A DNA stretch of 64,000 nucleotides from NCBI GenBank assembly GCA_964019335.1, contig OZ025666.1, positions 312,501 through 376,500 on the forward strand, given 5' to 3'. Below are positions 36,797 through 49,149 of this stretch, piece by piece (the first letter of the stretch is position 1; every line of letters starts with the position of its first letter). The notes beneath the pieces are model-generated. The model made no database searches. It saw nothing but the letters and a program-made list of their open reading frames with translations, and was not told where the DNA came from. The translations under genes and the position numbers were made by a program. This DNA is from Diplonema japonicum. Lineage: Eukaryota; Euglenozoa; Diplonemea; Diplonemida; Diplonemidae.

Positions 36797-38733
36797 ATGC
36801 ATATTGTTTACGTGGCGACGGACGTGTTCGGCTCCAAGCTGAACTATGAGCTGGAGTTCCCCATGCAGCCCACAGTGGCCGAGATGATTAGGGTATGCTA
36901 TTAGCTTTCTTTTGGGCCCATTCAAAAAAAAGTCACAATATTTTCTTTAAACAATGTTTTTTTCCACAGCAAATCGAGACAGTGTTCACCCAAGAGCAAA
37001 TGATGAGGAACCCGGGCACCACACCTTACAAGGTGGCAAAGCTCAATGTTGTCGACGAGGTGACAGAGGACTGGGTGGAGGTCCTTACACAGAGCCAACT
37101 GCGAAACTACTGCCAGGTTTACTCGTTCCAGCCCCACAGCACACAGCTTACGGAGTCTCAGGGACACATCCCCGCAGCTGTCAAGCCGCGTCACTTGCAG
37201 GGAGCCGGGGTTGCTATGGCTGCATCGCCCACGCCCCTCCCCCTACAGCCTGTGACACCCATTCACAATTATACAAGTACCGCTAGCATAGCCGCGTTGC
37301 AGCAGCCGGTTGCACCTGTCTCTCTCCCCGTACACCATTCTACCCCCGGCGTCGCTCAGGTTCGCCTCCTCCCACAGGATGCCTCCCACGACGAGAAGGT
37401 GCGAGCCTGTTTCGAAGGTCTTGACGCAAACGCCAACCGAGTCCTCGAGCTGGACGAGATGAAGCGCGGCTTCCAGATGTTCGGAATGGACTTCACACAG
37501 ACAACCGTCGACGACCTCTTCCGCAAAGGCGACAGGGACGGCGATGGCGTCATTTCTTTCCCTGAATGGCAGCGCTTTGCGGAACTGTACCCGACCATGC
37601 TGGACTCTCTGTACTACAGGCTCAAGTCGCATTGGGAGATTGTTGCCAGCAAAAACGAATTGGACCAGCTGGCAGGCATCGCTCCTCAGATCCAGGTATG
37701 CTGTCTCCTTTAATACATGTTGTGCAGGAACAAGAGCGAGCTGCAAAAGGTGCTTTCGACCAGTGCCAGCTTGACGCCGACGAGTCAGACAGAAGAGTCG
37801 AAGAGATGGTATGGAACTCGTCCTGTCAGCAACACTAATGCAGGACCGTGCCGTCGCCGATGCGCAGCACAGGCAGAGGCTAGCTGAGGAAGGTGCGAGA
37901 GAAATGGTATGTAGACAGCGCACGAAAACATGACCACCGCAACAGAGCCGTGATGTTGAAAGGGCGGAACAGAGGAGGCAGGAGTGCGACAGGCACATGG
38001 CAGGAGAGAGAGAGAGGGAGAGGCAGGCGGTCCTTGCTTCGCAACATGTATGTTATGTTTAGTAAGCAATAAATGTCAACAGTCGGCGAGGGATCTTGAC
38101 AATGCGCAGAGGAAACTTGCGCAGGTGCATTCTGCGATCTCAGAGGCAGAGGCGGCGGAGCGCAGGGCAGCACAGATGCTGGCCGATGCGCAGCGTGAGT
38201 TGCAAAGGCTGCGCGGTGTGGCTGACCAGGCGAATGCAGACGTCGCGATGGCGGCTGACAAGCACAACAAACTGGTGAACGATGTGCCTACCAGGGCACT
38301 GGAGGAACTCAACGCGAGAATGGCACAAGCAGAGGCGGATCTTGCCGCATCCGCTGCAAAAGAACAGGAAATGTTGGCTGCAGCACAAGCACAGGCACAA
38401 CAGACAAGGGACCTACAGAGGGCTCAAGAAGAGGCAGTGGGCAATGCTGCGCTCATCAGGGAACGCCAAGAGCCAGCCAGGCAGAGATGGATCCAAGTCC
38501 AGCGGCAGCTTGAAGATCACCAACGCGACCTCGCAAGCAAAGAAGGAGGCCTCGCACAAGAGATCTCTCAAAAGCGCCTCCTCCACAGTCAAGAGAAGAA
38601 CCTCGTCGAGGAAGAAGTCCGTCTCCGTGAGCAACGTGAGTCCCTTGAGGAGAAGGAAGGAGCTTTGCGACACGCCCACACATCCTTCTTCAAGCCTTCG
38701 AAATCCATCCAAAGACATCACAGCACTTTCTAA
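36797..38733 (+). CDS. BILBO1: BILBO1-like flagellar pocket collar protein, paralog 1 (572 aa)
   Basis: Six exons: 36797-36892, 36970-37695, 37728-37808, 37844-37906, 37946-38047, 38083-38733. Introns of 77, 32, 35, 39 and 35 nt are all phase 0. The N-terminal ~110 residues (ATDVFGSKLNYELEFPMQPT ... CQVYSFQPHST ... SQGHIPAAVKP) match the ubiquitin-like N-terminal domain of trypanosome BILBO1. Two EF-hands follow (DANANRVLELDE, DRDGDGVISFPE, the second canonical), then ~300 residues of coiled coil rich in Ala, Gln, Glu and Arg. BILBO1 forms the cytoskeletal ring around the flagellar pocket neck. First of three tandem paralogs. Confidence 0.8.
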
Positions 38734-39062
38734 ACATACTCTTGTCAATATCATCCTAACATGTGTGTCTCTTCTTTTTTTTTTTGTTTAGATCTATTAA
38801 AGGTATTCCTTATTTCTCCCCCCCCCCCTTCTATATCCCTGCCTTTTTTTTTTAGCGTTCACTTTTTCTGATGGCCCAATAATCTTTGTGTTATTCTTTG
38901 TTTTCTTTCTCTCTACGATTTCTTTTGTACCTTCTCGTCGTTCGTTTGTATTTCCCTCTTCACAACCCCATTGTCTTTTGTTCTCCCCCTCCCCCCCCCC
39001 CATTATATTGTTTGCTCGTGAGCCTCATCACAGTTCTTTTCTCAAAGCACACGTACACAACA

Positions 39063-40993
39063 ATGCCCTTTACGGTGTGTGTAGCATCCGATGTGTTCGG
39101 GTCGAAGCTTAACTTGGAGCTTGACTTCCCTTACGCCCCGTCGCTGGCTGAGCTGACTGCGGTATGTTCGAGATTGACGCTTTTCATATCTTTCCCCCCC
39201 TGTAGACTTCTGAGGCGACGTTCACTTCGGAGGCGAACGCACGAAGACCCGGGTCCCCTCCCTTCCAAGTTTCTAAGTTCCACGTTGTTGATGCTGTGAC
39301 AGATGACTGGGTAGAAGTGGTGGGCGCCCACCAGTTGAGGCACCAGTGCCAAGTGTACGCCTTCCAGCCGCACAGCACTCGGTACACTGAAAGCCAAGGC
39401 CACATCCCGCCCGCAACGAAGCCCCGTGGCGGTCAAGTTTCGTCTGCTTCCTACAGAGGAGCACCCCTCTCTGCCTCCCCCCTCCCCAGAAACGACCACT
39501 ACTCCTCGCATGCGTCCAGCTACAGCACCGCTGTTCCTGCTGTGCCACCTTCCATGCCCATCCAGATGCCTGTAGTCACCGCTGTGCAGGGTGCGCCCAC
39601 GATGCCCGATAACGCCGCTCACGACGAGAAGGTCCGCATCCTGTTCGAGCAGACGGACGCCAACCACAACCGCGTCATCGAAGTCGAGGAGATGAAGAGG
39701 ATTATGAACCTCGTGCACATGGACTTCTCCGCCCTCACCATCGAGGACCTCTTCAGGAAGGCCGACCTTGACAGGGACAGCGTCATCAACTTCCCCGAGT
39801 GGCAGCGCTTCGCCGAGCTGTACCCAACTCTCTTCGACAGCATGTACTACAGGCTCAAGTCCTACTGGGACCTGCAGGCCAGCGAGGCGCAGGTGGACGC
39901 TGCGAGGCTCCTCCGTGGGCAGTTAGAGGTACATGTGCAAAACTATTGAAAAACATAATAATAGGGCAACGAGCGATCGGCGAAAGATGCCTTCGACAGG
40001 TCGCAGGTTGAGGCAGAGGACGCCGGGAGAAGGTTAGCCGATGCCGACCGCGGTGCACAAGATGCTGCCGGCAGGCAGAGGAACGCTGAGGACGCTGCCC
40101 GCGACGGAGTATGGCGATGTACATGTAACGAGAAAAAAAAAACAGGTGCGCGATGTGGACCAAGCCAAGCAGAACAAGGCCGACAGGGAGAGGGACCTCG
40201 CGGCTGAAAGGGAGCGCGAACGACAGGGCCAGCAGCGCGCGCAAGAAGTATGCGCTTCATTTGTGTTGTTTTCACGTCCAACAAAATAAACACGCAGGCT
40301 GCTCGCGAGCTTGACGGGACTCAGAGAAGGCTAGCTGGGGCACAGCAGGGCCTAGCTGAGGCGGAGGCCGCAGAAAGGAGGGCGGCGCAAGCGCTTCACG
40401 ATGCTCAGCGGGAAAGGGAAAGGCAGCAGGCGCTTGTGGACCAGGCAAGCGGTGACGCAGCCAGAGCGAATGACAGGCACAACCAGCTGATGAACGAGAT
40501 CCCGAGGTCGATAGAGGATGCGTTGGCAAGGCTGCAAGCTGCGGAACAAGCATTGGCTGCAGCTGATGCCCGTCACAGGGAGTTGGGTGCATGTGCTGGA
40601 GACGCTGCGTCGGCAGCTGCGGAGGCAGCCAGACAGAGAGATGAACTGGGGAGGCTGCTGCAGAACCTGCGCGACCGTCAAGAGCCTGCAAGGGCAGCAT
40701 GGTTGGATGCCCAGAGGGGTCTTGAAGACCATGACAGGGCCATCGCTGAGCTGGAGGCCCGCCAGCAACAGGAGCGCGACCAACGTCGTGCTTTGGACGA
40801 GCAAGAAAAGGGTCTCGTGGAACAAGAAGTCCGTCTTCGTGAACAGCGTGAGTCACTCGAGGAGAAGGAAGGCGCACTACGAGACGCGCATAATACTTTC
40901 TTCAACAACGCCACCCGCACCTCCCCAGGCCGGCAGGGATCCCGCTCGCCAGCTCTTGGTGCACGATCCCCCGTGCAGCAGAAGTATGAATAA
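39063..40993 (+). CDS. BILBO1: BILBO1-like protein, paralog 2 (587 aa)
   Basis: Five exons: 39063-39161, 39206-39928, 39965-40108, 40146-40247, 40298-40993; introns of 44, 36, 37 and 50 nt, all phase 0. EF-hand loops start at D184 (DANHNRVIEVEE) and D220 (DLDRDSVINFPE), close to where BILBO1 has them; the length equals my recollection of T. brucei BILBO1. Its 144-nt third exon corresponds to exons 3 plus 4 (81+63 nt) of paralog 1, so one intron was gained or lost after duplication. The coiled coil ends in the shared EKEGALRDAHNTFF motif and a Ser/Pro tail. Confidence 0.8.
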
Positions 40994-41734
40994 CTTCCTT
41001 TCCCACACAACAACACCACAGCTACCCTCCTTACGGCAGCAAGGGCTACTACTAGACCTTCCCCCTGCCTTGTATCCTTTGTAACCTCCCACGCATGTAC
41101 TTTATAAATATATTATTGACTTGGTGTTCAATTTACGCCCCACATCTCTAAAACCTGTCTGGTCAATTCTGAACTTGCTCTAAGGGGGCCATAGAGAATT
41201 TCCAAAAGTTGGTTGGGATGGTTTTTCTCAAGAATTCCGCAGTGCGTCGGGAAAAGCCTTGTTTTGAAAAATAGCAGTTTTTTTAGGTACCAGACTGGGT
41301 TTAGAGATATGGGGCAGGTGTCCCTTCTTTTTTTTTTTTTTTTCCCTTTTCCCCCCCACCAGTATGAAGAAAAGGGGAAAATAAAAAGAAACAAAGAAGA
41401 ATTGTATTGGAAAAAAAAAAAAGAAAAAGACCATTAAAAAAAAAAAGAAGAAAGAAATCTCGATCCGAAAAAAAAAACCTTGTGTTTAGTCCCATTTTCA
41501 CACACCCTCTCCAGAGGGCCCCCCCCTTTTTTTCTTTTTGCGTATTCCTCTCTTGATTCCCTTTTTTTGTTTAAGAATCTTTTCCCGTTTGTTGTTCCCC
41601 CCCCCTCTCCCTTCGCACTTGGTATCCTCTTTATATGTGACCCTGTTCTTTTTCTTTCATTCATATTCTCCCTCGTACCTTGTTTTAATTAGCTCTCCAA
41701 GATTACAGCCCGACTCCATTTATATAAAAGAACT
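40994..41734. other. intergenic between BILBO1-like paralogs 2 and 3
   Basis: Contains a short inverted-repeat element (41137-41315, listed separately) and long A, T and C runs. No gene. Confidence 0.5.
41137..41315. mobile_element. MITE-like element, 179 bp, with ~26-bp terminal inverted repeats
   Basis: The left end GCCCCACATCTCTAAAAC.. and the right end ..GTTTAGAGATATGGGGC are inverted copies over about 27 bp with four mismatches (through the shared TCTGGT). The interior has no coding potential. No target-site duplication is obvious. Confidence 0.6.
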
Positions 41735-43201
41735 ATGCCCTACACTGTGTTTGTTGCTAGCGACGTCTTCGGGAGGAAGACGAACCTGGAATTGGAATTC
41801 CCTTTCGCGCCAACTATGGCGGAGCTCACAAATCAGACGGAGGTCGCCTTCAGTGCTGAGCAGAACACCGTCCGTCCAGGGACCAACCAGCCGTACATGG
41901 TGTCCAAGTTCCACATTGTGGACGAAATCTCCGACGACTGGGTGGAGGTCACGGGGGCAAACCAGCTGAGGAACTTCTGCCAGCTGTACTCTTTCCAACC
42001 GCATAGCACCCGATACACTGAAAGCCAGGGGCACATCCCTCCTGCGAAGAAAGGTGTGATGTCATACGGTGGAGCAAACACCAGCCGCTCGCCCACCAGC
42101 CATTCGCCGGGCTGGCAGCAACAGCATGCTTCTTCTGGCCCCTACGGTGCCCCTACCATGCACTCGCCAAGCGGTCCCATGGGCGCATCCCCCACGAACA
42201 GGGGGTACAGCCAGCCCCCCATGAACGGCACCCCCAGCCATAGAAACGGCAGCAAGCTGCCTGAGAACATCGGGCACGACGAGAAGGTGCGCATCGCCTT
42301 CGAGGAGCTTGACGCCAACAAGAACCGTGTTATTGAGCCCGACGAGTTCTCCCGCAGCTTCCGTGTGTGTGGGTTGGAGTTCACCACTGCAACGTGCGAC
42401 GACCTCTTCCACAAGGCAGACTTCGACAAGGACGGGAACATCAACTGGACTGAGTGGCAGCGCTTCTGCGAGCTGTACCCAGCCCTCCTTGACTCCCTCT
42501 ACTACCGCCTCAAGGCACACTGGGAGCACCTCCAAGAGACCGGCAGGATCGACGCCTTCAAAACCCAGAGGCCTAGCCTCGAGGACCGCGAGAGGCAGGC
42601 ACAGCAGGCTCTTGAGCAGGCGCAGCAGGATGCCGATGACCTTGCACGCAGGCAAAACGACGCTGTATGTTGACGAACCAGCAACCACCTAATCAACAGG
42701 ACAACGGTGTGGCCGACGCTCAGGACAGGGCACGCGGAGCTGAAGACGCTGCCAGGGACGGGGTATGTGGGGGGGGTTGAAATGCACATTGCCACAGGCA
42801 CAAGACATCGACAGGGCAAGGCAGAACAAGGCGGACAAGGAAAGGGACCTCCAAAACGAAAAGGAAAGGGAGCGACAGGCGCAGCAGAGGGCGGCAGAGT
42901 CCGGCAGGGAGATGGACGACGCCAACAGGAGAGCCGCAGTGGCGCAGCAGGCGGCCGACCAGGCTGAGGCTGCTGAGAAGAGGGCGCTTGACGCACTTCA
43001 AAACGCGCAGAGGGAAAAGGAAAAGCAGCAGGCGATTGCTGACCAGGCAAAGAGGGATGCGGCGGGAGCACAGGACAGGCACAACCAGATCATTGGGGAC
43101 ATCCCAAGGACCGTGGAGAATGCGAAGGGCGCGCTTACCGATGCAGACCGCGAGATGCAGGCTGCTGAACAGAGGCAGGTGTGTGAAGCATAAAAAGAAA
43201 G

Positions 43202-43237
<36 letters not shown>

Positions 43238-43699
43238 AAAACAGCGTGACCTGAACCAGAAGGCGCACGAGCTGCAGCAGGCTGTCAACGACGCGCAGCG
43301 ACGGAGGGACGAGCTGGCCCGCCAGCTGCAGGCGGCCAAAGACAGGCAGGACCCCAACCGACGTGCGCTCACCGAAGCAAAGAACGCGGTGTCCGACCAC
43401 GACAGACAGGTGTGCCTTGAAGTACCCCTCGGAGTAGGACTCTCCTTTTAAAAAAAAAAAAAAAAATACAGGTTGCTGACATGGAAGAGCGCCTTATTCA
43501 GGAGGATGCCAGAAAGAAGGCCCTTCTCGACGAAGAAAAGAGCATTGTTCAACAGGAGGTTGAGCTCCGCCAGCAGAGGGAGAACCTGGAAGCGAAGGAA
43601 GGCGAGCTGCGGACTGCGCACACCTCGTTCTTTCACGCCGCTGGGAGGCAGTCGCCTGGGAGGTCTCGATCCCCAACTAACGCGTATGGAGGAAGGTAG
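41735..43699 (+). CDS. BILBO1: BILBO1-like protein, paralog 3 (588 aa)
   Basis: Five exons: 41735-42664, 42700-42762, 42798-43178, 43245-43409, 43472-43699; introns of 35, 35, 66 and 62 nt, all phase 0; the third is largely poly(A). Intron 1 of the other two paralogs is missing, with the frame running straight through (MAELTNQTEVAF). The first EF-hand is DANKNRVIEPDE and the second is canonical, DFDKDGNINWTE. The coiled coil is cut by two introns absent from paralogs 1 and 2. The third member of a tandem array, with the most diverged linker (Ser/Pro/Gly-rich) between the N-terminal domain and EF-hands. Confidence 0.8.
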
Positions 43700-45096
43700 G
43701 AAGGGGTAAAATGAAAACACAGTGCATATGGCACCCCTGGGAAGAACGACTACAGGCCTAGCTACTGAGTGAAACACAAGAAGAAGAGGGGAAAAAAAAA
43801 GGGGGAACAAAAAAAAAAATTATAAAAGAAAAAGAGGTAATTTCTTTTTTTCTCTTTTTTCTTCCCCTTCCCCCTGTTTTTTTTTTTTTTTTTTAAATTT
43901 TTATTCTTTTTTTTTTTTACCCCTTTTTCCCGGTTTTTTTTTCTCCATCCTGTTGTATTATTGTTCTGTACCTTGCACTACATTCGTGGTGTTTTTTCTT
44001 TTTTTTTTTTTTTCCTTTCTTTTTTTTTTCCCTCCCTTATATGAACGGGGGAAACAACTTCTGCAACCAGCGTCCGGTTGGGGGGTTGTTCTCTTCCTGT
44101 TGATCCATGTTTGTAATGTTCTCCCCCTCCCCCTGTCCCCATATCCCCTTTTTTATTTTTATTTTCGATCTTTTTTTTTCATATTTTTTTTTGAAAGTGT
44201 TGACGTTGGAAAAACAAAAAAAACAAAAAAAAAGAAGAAAATCCTGCCCCTTCAATGAACACCCATTTTTTTCTTTTTATCTTTTTTTTTTACACCTTGT
44301 TTCTCCCCTTTCTTTTATTAGCGGTAGACACAACGAGGAATTATGATAAGAGTTTCTTTTTTTTTTTTTTTCGCAAACACGTTTACCCCACCCTTCTCAT
44401 ATATTTCCCCCTCCTCTTTTCTTGAAAAGAAAATGAAAAATATTCTCTTCCCCCCCCCCCCCGTCCTTTCTAGACAGGTGGCAAGAAAAGTTTTCAATAT
44501 ATTTTTTTTCCGGTTTCTCCGCTATTTGTTTGTACCCCCCCCCCCCCCTTCCCCTCCCCCACTCCCTGAGAAAAAAAGGAAACTAAAAAAATTCCCTTTT
44601 GGTATTATCCAGCTCCAATGCTTCTGGTCCACTCGAACAAAGGGAGAAGGAAGTTCATATAAGAAAAGACGGGACACGTACAATGGAGGACGAAGAAAAA
44701 AAAAAAAAAAGAAGTAGGGCGAAATTAATTTGGAAGAAAAAAAAAAAAAGACTTTTTTTCATTTTTTTGTGTTGTAATGAGAGAAGGGAGGGTAGGGGGG
44801 GTTGAAAAAAAATGAGAAGGGGAAGAAGAAGGGAAGAAAAAAAACTGCAGCAGGGCTATATCCCCCTCCCTCTCTCCACCCCTCCCCCCAAAGAAGTTAC
44901 TTGTACTCATCGAACCCCCGATACCACTGTTTCCCTTTCCCCTATTTTTTTTTTTTTGAAAGTCGTTCTAGAACTCCACACAACCATAAAGGGCTACACA
45001 CGATGACGTTACCATATAAGGAGAAGATAGGTACGAGAGAAACACGAAGTCTGTACAATACTTCTTGAGTAGAGCGGTCGGGGAACTTGTATTTTC
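43700..45096. other. intergenic, 1.4 kb of low-complexity DNA
   Basis: Dominated by T, C and A runs up to 17 nt. No gene recognised; a snoRNA cluster starts at its right end. Confidence 0.5.
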
Positions 45097-48000
45097 GAAA
45101 TGATGAGAAACAAAATTCATAGATCTCGTTCGTCTGAGCAGACTTCCATTTTTTTGGAGGGCTGCGTGTGACTGATTAGAATTTTCGGCCTTCAAGCTGA
45201 CCTTATTTTTGCTGCCCCTCTCACTCTGTTGGCTGCAGGCCTTCACACCCTGTGATGAGAACAACGACATCAACACTCTCGTTCTTCTGATTTAGTTATG
45301 AAGACAGATGTTCCGTTCATGCTTCTGCAATGCTGAGGATATGCGACATAATCATTTTTTACCCCCAAATACCAGAAACACTCCACGGTTGCCCTCTTCC
45401 CTTAAGTGGAGGTGATGACCACCAGACCCCTGGTTAGAGTCTTTGAGAAGGTCGATGTGGCGTGCATCGTGCATCGTCCCTCGCTATGCCTGCTGAGCGG
45501 ACATGCCCAGGAGAGTACGTAAGGGGCGAGAGATGTGCTGTGGTCAAAGCAAGAAAAAGGAGAACTACCAGAAACACTCCACGGTTGCCCTCTTCCCTTA
45601 AGTGGAGGTGATGACCACCAGACCCCTGGTTAGAGGTGAACGAGATATCGACAAGAGTCATCAGGAACTTGTGGCATGATGACAAACCATGTTTAGTGTA
45701 GTGCGCATCTGACACCCCTCTTGCAGGTGGTGGTTGAGAATACATACATCGGTCTAGACTCGTTTATGACTGACCTTCCACATTAGTTATTTCGTTTTTA
45801 AGAGATCATGAACAGACTAGGGTTGGGCGCTTATAACAGAGGACAGAAGCATCCCATTCCTTCACGTTGTTTCCCAGTTAGTGAAAAGAAGCGGAAAGAG
45901 GGAGGCTGAGACACCCGCATTGGAGGGACAGCATTCTGCAAACCTTCACCATTACCCCCCAGGGTAGCTTTTTGAAGTGTGCTGGAGGGCAAGTTTGGAA
46001 GGTGAGAGTGGAAGAGAAGCAGCTGAGGTCTTTGGTGTGGTGGTGAGGAGGGGCAAGAAAACCGACATGATGACCACATCATATCCACTAAATTTTCTGA
46101 TGAAGAGTCTTAAAATCTACAATGTCATAGTTACTCTGATCTCTTTCCGTCCTTTCCCTTTGCTCACTTTTTCACCCAGAAAAACAGAACAAGAATAACC
46201 CCCCCCCCCCCCCCCCGCATTTAAGGCAAGGGAATGAAGCATTTAGTCTTGTTTATCCCTAGTCATTGTGGGGCAGATCCGCAAGCACATCAAGACGGAA
46301 GATATAATACCGGAAACACTCCACGGTTGCCCTCTTCCCTTAAGTGGAGGTGATGACCACCAGACCCCTGGTTAGATGTTTTCCCCATGTGGGCACAGAA
46401 AGACAGAAGCATCCCATTCCTTCACGTTGTTTCCCAGTTAGTGAAAAGAAGCGGAAAGAGGGAGGCTGAGACACCCGCATTGGTGTAGCTTGATAATTTT
46501 CCTTCGGAATGATGAGAAACAAAATTCATAGATCTCGTTCGTCTGAGCAGACTTCCATTTTTTTGGAGGGCTGCGTGTGACTGATAAGAATTTTCGGCCT
46601 TCAAGCTGACCTTATTTTTTGCTGCCCTTCTCACTCTGTTGGCAGCAGGCCTTCACACCCTGTGATGAGAACAACGACATCAACACTCTCGTTCTTCTGA
46701 TTTAGTTATGAAGACAGATGTTCCGTTCATGCTTCTGCAATGCTGAGGATATGCGACATAAATAAAATAAGGTTCTTTTTCCAAATACCGGAAACACTCC
46801 ACGGTTGCCCTCTTCCCTTAAGTGGAGGTGACGACCACCAGACCCCTGGTTAGATGTTCTTGTTTTTCTGAGCATTGATGTGTGGTGCCCAGCTATTTCA
46901 CCGGTCATTCCCTCTCTTACTAAGGCAGAGAAGTTGTGCAGTGAGGCCTATTCCCCAACATGTCGAGAAGCATCCTTTCCTTCACGTTGTTTCCCAGTTA
47001 GTGAAAAGAAGCGGAAAGAGGGAGGCTGAGATCTCAAGAAGGGGGGCATTCGTTGTACCACCCATCCACCCCCCGCATTTAAGGCAAGGGAATGAAGCAT
47101 TTAGTCTTGTTTATCCCTAGTCATTGTGGGGCAGATCCGCAAGCACACCAAGACGGAAGATAGAAAACCCTTTTCACCTTCGCAGAAACCCAAAAGAAGG
47201 CTCGTCTGATGACAAACCATATTTCTATATTTCACCTCTGACGCTTTGAGGGGTCTGCCCGAAAGGGTGGGCTCAGTTTGAAAATACGAACTTTTCGTCA
47301 CACTGACCATGCCATCTACCGTCGGGACCCACTCTTCCCTGTGATGATAATGCACTCCGTTTATCTTTGTAGGTTGGGACAACTGAGCACCTCGTGTGTT
47401 GAGGATGCTGCATTAGGATTTGTTAATCTAGAATAGACTGAGAAGGAAGACTAAAAGAGAAAAGCAACGAACAAGGTGGTCACAGCTAGTGGCAGCCCCA
47501 GCGACCCTCCATGGATCTGACCACCCGTTCCGACTCACCCAGATAGAGCTACGCCTCATATTCTCTAAATATCTCCCATCAAAAGTAAAGTTTTCGAAGA
47601 AGTGGTTGTTCTTTCCTTTTTTAAATGATGAAAATATATTCTGTCAGTGCTGGCACCAGAGCAGAGCTGCGGAGGGGTAGCACCCTTTGTGACCATGAGC
47701 ACATTTTTTATTATCCGCTGCTGAAATGAAAAGAAAGCCTACCCCACGAATACCTGGCAACAACAACCACAACCCACCCCCCGCATTTAAGGCAAGGGAA
47801 TGAAGCATTTAGTCTTGTTTATCCCTAGTCATTGTGGGGCAGATATGGCTTCAGGAGGGCAGCAGCACAGCCGTGTGATGACCAACACGAGGCATTTGTC
47901 TGAACACCTTTTGCGACGATTATAAAAACGTATTCTACCTTAACTTATCGCTGACGTTTGTGTTGCTGTGCTTGGGCTGATTTCCCTTTTTTTTCCTCTC

Positions 48001-49029
48001 CTTTTTTTTTTTTTTATTTTGCACCTGTCCCACCGGGGTGCAATTCTGCTGGGCTGAACACCCCCATGTCCTTCATCAGCGGGAAACACCCCGCAGATCA
48101 GTACCTCTAGCACTCGAGGCTGTCCCCCCTTTGTCCAAGATGAAAGAAAAAGGATCTTAGTTTTTTGCAATACCACCAGAAACACTCCACGGTTGCCCTC
48201 TTCCCTTAAGTGGAGGTGATGACCACCAGACCCCTGGTTAGAGTCTTTGAGAAGGTCGATGTGGCGTGCATCGTGCATCGTCCCTCGCTATGCCTGCTGA
48301 GCGGACATGCCCAGGAGAGTACGTAAGGGGCGAGAGATGTGTGTGTGTGTGGTCCCTGCCACCAGACCCCTGGTCAGAGGTGAATGAGATATCGACAAGA
48401 GTCATCAGGAACTTGTGGCATGATGACAAACCATGTTTAGTGTAGTGCGCATCTGACACCCTCTCTTGCAGGTGGTGGTTGAGAATACATACATCGGTCT
48501 AGACTCGTTTATCAACTGACCTTCCCACCTGCTTTCTTCTTTTTTGGTTCCCAGAGAAGTTCCAACAAGCTTCAGAGTCTCCGCATGATGATCAGAGAAT
48601 ACAATCCAATGACTGCTGTTTCCATGAGAAGCCATCTTCGGTGACATAAATTGTTTCTTAAAATCTTCAAAACTGACAACTGTGGTTTCCATCACTTCCC
48701 CGTTGATGAGGACCAAGCAGTGGAACCGACCTATGAAGAGAGGAAGTGGCCTTTTGGGTCTTGTTAAGTCATAACTTTCCAGACCCCTGGTTAGATGTAT
48801 TCCCCATGTGGGCACAGAAAGACAGAAGCATCCCATTCCTTCACGTTGTTTCCCAGTTAGTGAAAAGAAGCGGAAAGAGGGAGGCTGAGACTTCATAGGG
48901 TGTAACTTGATTTCTTTCCTTCGGAATGATGAGAAACAAAATTCATAGATCTCGTTCGTCTGAGCAGACTTCCATTTTTTGGAGGGCTGCGTGTGACTGA
49001 TAAGAATTTTCGGCCTTCAAGCTGACCTT
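45097..49029 (+). repeat. exon-free snoRNA gene cluster (copy of the BiP intron array)
   Basis: About 45.84-48.66 kb is nearly identical to 27.67-30.5 kb of BiP intron 1, but no BiP exon flanks it. Units: U4 45097-45204; U1 45249-45340; A 45371-45441; Y 45442-45539; A 45567-45637; U2 45673-45777; B 45848-45914; G 45942-46010; U8 46064-46143; C 46211-46280; A 46309-46379; B 46408-46474; U4 46506-46613; U1 46659-46750; A 46787-46857; X 46858-46964; B 46969-47034; C 47068-47138; U9 47203-47311; U7 47334-47450; U6 47622-47728; C 47777-47846; U5 47865-47971; H 48034-48100; A 48175-48245; Y 48246-48343; U2 48417-48523; U10 48581-48649; B 48827-48893; U4 48923-49029. The ends are rearranged relative to the intron. 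Confidence 0.8.
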
Positions 49030-49149
49030 ATTTTTGCTGCCCCTCTCACTCTGTTGGCTGACATAAATCAATTTTTACCACATTACAAAAAGAAAAAAAA
49101 AGTTGATTGGAAGAAAAAAAGAAGATAGAAAAGAAAAAAAAAAAGAAGA

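Noticed and set aside
45097..49029. A decayed third BiP gene
   Set aside because: No trace of any BiP exon is present; only intron sequence is shared.
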